A DNA stretch of 7,338 nucleotides, taken from Patescibacteria group bacterium. Its GTDB lineage: Bacteria > Patescibacteriota > Microgenomatia > UBA1400 > PJMF01. The translations under genes and the position numbers were made by a program. Below the pieces are notes generated by a model, which did not search any database, was not told the DNA's origin, and saw only the letters and a program-made list of their open reading frames with translations. The DNA is taken from assembly GCA_018813375.1 (NCBI GenBank), contig JAHJBU010000037.1, positions 1 to 7,338 on the forward strand. The letters run 5' to 3'. This document shows, piece by piece, positions 5,084 through 7,338 of this stretch (the stretch's first letter is position 1; each line of letters opens with the position of its first letter).

Positions 5084-6466
5084 ATGCCTGCTCGCTCCAA
5101 AAACCTTCCTACACCTCCCGGCATGTTTAGCACTCTTGGTCCATCTTTTATTCTTTTAGGTCTTGCTTTGGGTAGTGGCGAGTTGATTATGTGGCCGTAC
5201 TTGGCCGCTAATTATGGCCTGGGTATTTTGTGGGGCGGTTTGTTGGGGATTACTTTTCAGTTTGTGCTTAACACCGAGACCATGCGTTACACCCTCGCAT
5301 GGGGAGAGAGTGTTTTTGTGGGTTTTCGTAAACTCAGCGTCATTATTCCACTTTGGTACATCATTTCTACTTTTATTCCTTGGTCACTGCCTGGGTTTTC
5401 TTCTGCTTCATCGCAGATTTTGTCTAATTATGTCAATTTTCCTCACGCTGAGGCTGTCATTGCTGTCGGCTTATTATTGATTACTGGTATTATTTTGTCC
5501 GCCGGTAAATTTCTTTACAACACTATGGAGTTTTTACAACGTGGAGTGATCATGATTGGTTTGCCGTTTGTGATTATTTTGGCTGCAGTTTTAACTAATC
5601 GTACTGATTGGGTAGAAGCCGCTTGGGGCCTGGTGGGTAGAGGAGAAGGCTGGTGGTTTTTCCCACAAGGGATAGCTATTGCTAGTTTTTTAGGTGCTTT
5701 TGCTTACTCTGGTGCAGGCGGCAATCTTAATCTTGCTCAGTCTTATTATATTAAGGAAAAGGGTTGGGGGATGGGGAAGTTTGCTAGTAAGATTAGCTCG
5801 TTATTTTCTAAAGACGCTAAAGCTACTCAAATTGAGGGTCAAATTTTTAAAGATACGCCTCTTAATCGTAAAAAATGGCAGGGTTGGTGGAGGATGATTA
5901 ACTTTGAGCATGCGATGATTTTTTATCTGCTGGGTTTTATTACTATTGTAGTGATGGCGGTCTTGGCTAAATCATTAGTCTTTGGCCAGGGGGTGGGTGC
6001 AGGGTTAGATTTTTTACATGCGGAGGCGGCGATGATTACTAGCCGCACTACACCACTAATTGGCACCTTCTTTTTACTCGTGGCGGCGCTAATGTTATTT
6101 TCTACCCAAATGGGGATTTTAGAGTCTTCTTCACGAATTATCTCGGAAAATGTGGTGCTTTTATTCTATAAAAAGGGCAAGAAGTTTAACTTGAGCCTAG
6201 GGTTTTATATCGCTCTTTGGGCACAAATATTACTCGGCATCTTTATTTATCTTTCGGGTTTTCGCGAGCCGAGGTTCTTGTTAACTTTGGGTGCAGTTTT
6301 AAATGCTGCGGCCATGATGGTTTCCTTCCCACTCTTGTTTTGGCTAAATAAAAAGAAACTGCCCAAAGTTTATCAGCCAGGATTAGTCCGCAAACTGATT
6401 ATGCTCATGGCATTTTTATTTTTCGTGGGATTTGTGGTAGTGACAATGAGGAATTTTAGGGTTTAG
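5084..6466 (+). CDS. Nramp-superfamily membrane transporter without canonical metal-site motifs
   Basis: This 460-residue protein has about ten to eleven hydrophobic segments (first near 18-38, last near 435-453), matching the length and LeuT-like layout of Nramp transporters. TM1 reads GPSFILLGLALGSGELIMWPYLAANYG, but the Nramp DPGN signature is replaced by GSGEL (30-34). The TM6 region has YSGAGGNLNLAQS (208-220) where metal transporters have the MPH motif, then YYIKEKGWGMGK (221-232). A charged cytoplasmic loop (about 233-270) and a TM8-like segment with TQMGILESSSRI (341-352) follow. Loss of the Asp, Asn and Met metal ligands means a Mn/Fe role should not be assumed; substrate and direction are unknown. 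It starts 22 bp after the toxin gene but probably has its own promoter. The 3' end overlaps the convergent gene by 11 bp. Confidence 0.85.
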   Translation: MPARSKNLPTPPGMFSTLGPSFILLGLALGSGELIMWPYLAANYGLGILWGGLLGITFQFVLNTETMRYTLAWGESVFVGFRKLSVIIPLWYIISTFIPWSLPGFSSASSQILSNYVNFPHAEAVIAVGLLLITGIILSAGKFLYNTMEFLQRGVIMIGLPFVIILAAVLTNRTDWVEAAWGLVGRGEGWWFFPQGIAIASFLGAFAYSGAGGNLNLAQSYYIKEKGWGMGKFASKISSLFSKDAKATQIEGQIFKDTPLNRKKWQGWWRMINFEHAMIFYLLGFITIVVMAVLAKSLVFGQGVGAGLDFLHAEAAMITSRTTPLIGTFFLLVAALMLFSTQMGILESSSRIISENVVLLFYKKGKKFNLSLGFYIALWAQILLGIFIYLSGFREPRFLLTLGAVLNAAAMMVSFPLLFWLNKKKLPKVYQPGLVRKLIMLMAFLFFVGFVVVTMRNFRV

Positions 6467-6779
6467 GGATATATTTAACATAAAAATTAGTTGTTCTTGC
6501 CTGTATAGCACCATTCCTCTCATGAGTGTGAACAGGTGTGTAAATTGCTCCATCTTTTTTTGTTTCTGGTCCTGCCTGATTTCCCTCTTTGTAGGTTTCT
6601 ACATTATCGACATTACATCCTCCGCTACATTCACTTTCATCTTTCCAGTGACGATTCCCATTACACTGGTGTATTGTATGCGCAAGAGCCCCTAATCTTG
6701 AGAGAGTACTCATTAGTAATTCTATGTCGGCTGGCAAATTGTCACTAGTTGGGTCACGAAGTTCTTGATTTTGTTTCAT
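6456..6779 (-). CDS. Hypothetical protein of 107 residues, Cys/His-containing
   Basis: The frame starts at ATG 6779 with GGAG (complement 6784-6787) 4 nt upstream and ends at TAA 6456-6458, inside the last codons of the transporter on the other strand (11-bp tail-to-tail overlap). It fills an otherwise gene-free stretch, and codon choice looks natural. The protein is hydrophilic with no signal peptide or membrane span. It has three cysteines (C39, C51, C55) and several histidines (H34, H37, H44, H84, H86) that could bind a metal, for example around ECSGGC (50-55) and PVHTHE (82-87). No family is recognised. An overlapping plus-strand frame at 6536-6748 is the rival reading and looks less protein-like. 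Confidence 0.55.
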   Translation of the reverse strand: MKQNQELRDPTSDNLPADIELLMSTLSRLGALAHTIHQCNGNRHWKDESECSGGCNVDNVETYKEGNQAGPETKKDGAIYTPVHTHERNGAIQARTTNFYVKYIPKP

Positions 6780-6783
6780 ATTA

Positions 6784-6787
6784 CTCC
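6784..6787 (-). promoter_or_regulatory. Shine-Dalgarno of the 107-residue protein
   Basis: On the minus strand GGAG lies 4 nt before the ATG at 6779. The spacing is short but usable. It supports this start and suggests that this gene, unlike several neighbours, has a real 5' leader. Confidence 0.4.
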
Positions 6788-6884
6788 ATTAATTTTTATT
6801 TTAATAATACTTCAAATTGTATCATAAAAAAATTGCTTTGATTTTTCTACGCTTCTTGTAATCTTTGGATGCTACTGTGGGCAA

Positions 6885-7196
6885 ATGAAAAGAACTACGA
6901 TTGTTGTTCACTCTGATGTTGAAAAATTTATTTCTACTCTTCAAGAAAAAACTATTGCTAAAGTATTACGAATCATTGATTTACTTGAGAGATTTGGTTT
7001 TAGACTTGGCATGCCTCATACTAAGAAAATCCAAAATAATTTATTTGAACTTAGAATAAAGGGGAAACAAGAAGTTAGATTTTTTTATGGATTTAAGCAA
7101 GGAAAAATAGAACTTGTACATGGTTTTATTAAAAAACAAAATAAAATTTCTGCAAAGGAGATTTATCAGGCAGTAAAAAGTCTTGAAAATATATAA
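6885..7196 (+). CDS. HigB/Gp49-type (RelE-superfamily) toxin
   Basis: This 103-residue protein resembles the phage-derived Gp49-like/HigB toxin family. A helical region (VLRIIDLLERFGFRLGMP, 27-44) is followed by the beta core NLFELRIKGKQEVRFFYGF (52-70) and VHGFIKKQNKISAKEI (78-93). Conserved positions include E55, R57, R65, H79 and K83/K84. HigB toxins cleave mRNA on the ribosome and, unusually for type II systems, precede their antitoxin gene. That order holds here, since the ORF starting at 7285 looks like a HigA-type antitoxin. The ATG has only a weak GGG upstream, so the start is less certain than the family. The intergenic gap of 88 nt to the antitoxin is long for such a pair and holds a separate promoter and the conserved leader. 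Confidence 0.85.
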   Translation: MKRTTIVVHSDVEKFISTLQEKTIAKVLRIIDLLERFGFRLGMPHTKKIQNNLFELRIKGKQEVRFFYGFKQGKIELVHGFIKKQNKISAKEIYQAVKSLENI

Positions 7197-7211
7197 CATA
7201 TATGTTATATT
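7183..7211 (+). promoter_or_regulatory. Internal promoter for the HigA-like antitoxin
   Basis: TTGAAA (7183-7188), a 17-bp spacer and TATATT (7206-7211) make a good sigma-70-type promoter that begins in the last codons of the toxin gene. The expected start is near 7218, at the very beginning of the conserved leader copy B. It would allow antitoxin synthesis independent of the toxin. Confidence 0.55.
7191..7210. repeat. Perfect 20-bp palindrome over the antitoxin promoter
   Basis: ATATAACATATATGTTATAT reads the same on both strands. It fills the promoter spacer and overlaps the -10, so it is well placed as an operator for the HigA-like antitoxin. As RNA it could form a weak AU hairpin followed by TAATTTTTAT, so a weak terminator for the toxin message is an alternative. 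Confidence 0.55.
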
Positions 7212-7215
7212 AATT

Positions 7216-7284
7216 TTTATACACAGCATCTTGCGTACCTGCTGATTTTTCAGCACTACGCTTGAAAAAGTCAGGGTCTGTAAT
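7216..7284 (+). promoter_or_regulatory. Conserved leader element, copy B (5' UTR of the HigA-like antitoxin)
   Basis: This is the second copy of the leader found before the response regulator. P1 is 7233-7237 with 7257-7261; P2 is 7241-7245 with 7250-7254; the competing helix is 7243-7250 with 7266-7273, next to the SD-like AGGG (7273-7276). Compared with copy A, the change in P2 turns U-G into U-A and the change in the competing helix turns U-A into U-G, so both helices survive. The start codon and first Lys codon are also conserved, which fixes the element's 3' boundary at the translation start. Confidence 0.65.
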
Positions 7285-7338
7285 ATGAAAAACTATCAAA
7301 AATTAAAACAACAGCTTTTAAAAAATAATAAAGTTAAA
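7285..7338 (+). CDS. N-terminus of a probable HigA-type (XRE-family) antitoxin, cut by window edge
   Basis: Only 18 codons are inside the window: MKNYQKLKQQLLKNNKVK. This lysine-rich helical start is typical of HigA-like antitoxins that carry an XRE helix-turn-helix further on, and the position directly downstream of a HigB-type toxin supports it. The helix-turn-helix itself is outside the window, so the call rests on context and a short N-terminal match. It is preceded by its own promoter, a 20-bp palindrome and the conserved leader. Confidence 0.6.
   Translation, partial: MKNYQKLKQQLLKNNKVK

Noticed and set aside
5214..5480. 88-codon plus-strand frame inside the transporter
   Set aside because: It is a hydrophobic shadow frame of the membrane protein, with no own start signals.
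5694..5897. 67-codon plus-strand frame inside the transporter
   Set aside because: It is a shadow frame of the transporter.
6536..6748. 70-codon plus-strand frame opposite the 107-residue protein
   Set aside because: It has no SD or promoter and an unnatural composition; the minus-strand frame is longer and has an SD.
7041..7256. 71-codon minus-strand frame opposite the HigB-like toxin
   Set aside because: It is antisense to a recognised toxin gene and runs into the conserved leader.

Overview
The window comes from an AT-rich, compact bacterial genome that uses the standard code. No gene here fixes the taxonomy. Short intergenic gaps, several start codons lying 7 to 10 nt after a -10 hexamer (probable leaderless mRNAs), and the style of the Nramp-like transporter and small toxin-antitoxin genes suggest a Patescibacteria/CPR-type organism. 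That placement is a guess.

Left half (1-3886, all on the minus strand), read in the direction of transcription. An OmpR/PhoB-type response regulator (3212-3886) is followed by an unannotated 35-residue ORF with an excellent Shine-Dalgarno (3039-3146). Next is a membrane histidine kinase with a GTG start (1640-3022), then a large protein running off the left edge (1-1547). That protein has QW-type motifs and a DxDDT motif in an N-terminal barrel-like region, followed by a DDVMD class I motif, so it looks like a two-domain class II/class I terpene synthase. The promoters of the regulator and of the terpene gene share the same module: two ATTAAG half-sites 11 bp apart, each module exactly 10 nt from its -10. 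This suggests that the two-component system controls itself and the terpene gene.

Middle (3887-4560). This holds the regulator's promoter and leader, then two nested mobile elements. The outer one (4069-4510) has about 29-bp imperfect terminal inverted repeats, a 9-bp target duplication and a decayed ORF. It is interrupted by a TA-flanked MITE (4234-4397) that is almost one long hairpin.

Right half (4561-7338). A Phd/YefM-RelE/YoeB-type toxin-antitoxin pair has a TGTACA operator inside its promoter. It is followed by an Nramp-superfamily membrane transporter lacking the canonical metal-site motifs, a convergent 107-residue Cys/His-containing hypothetical protein, a HigB/Gp49-type toxin, and the first 18 codons of its probable HigA-type antitoxin.

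The most unusual signal is a 76-nt segment, 70 of 76 identical without gaps, that ends in ATGAAAA. It occurs twice: as the leader of the response regulator (minus strand) and as the leader of the HigA-like antitoxin (plus strand). It can fold into a two-part hairpin and, alternatively, into a helix next to the start site. The differences between copies that fall in these helices keep pairing. It is a candidate for an undescribed cis-regulatory RNA shared by unrelated genes.
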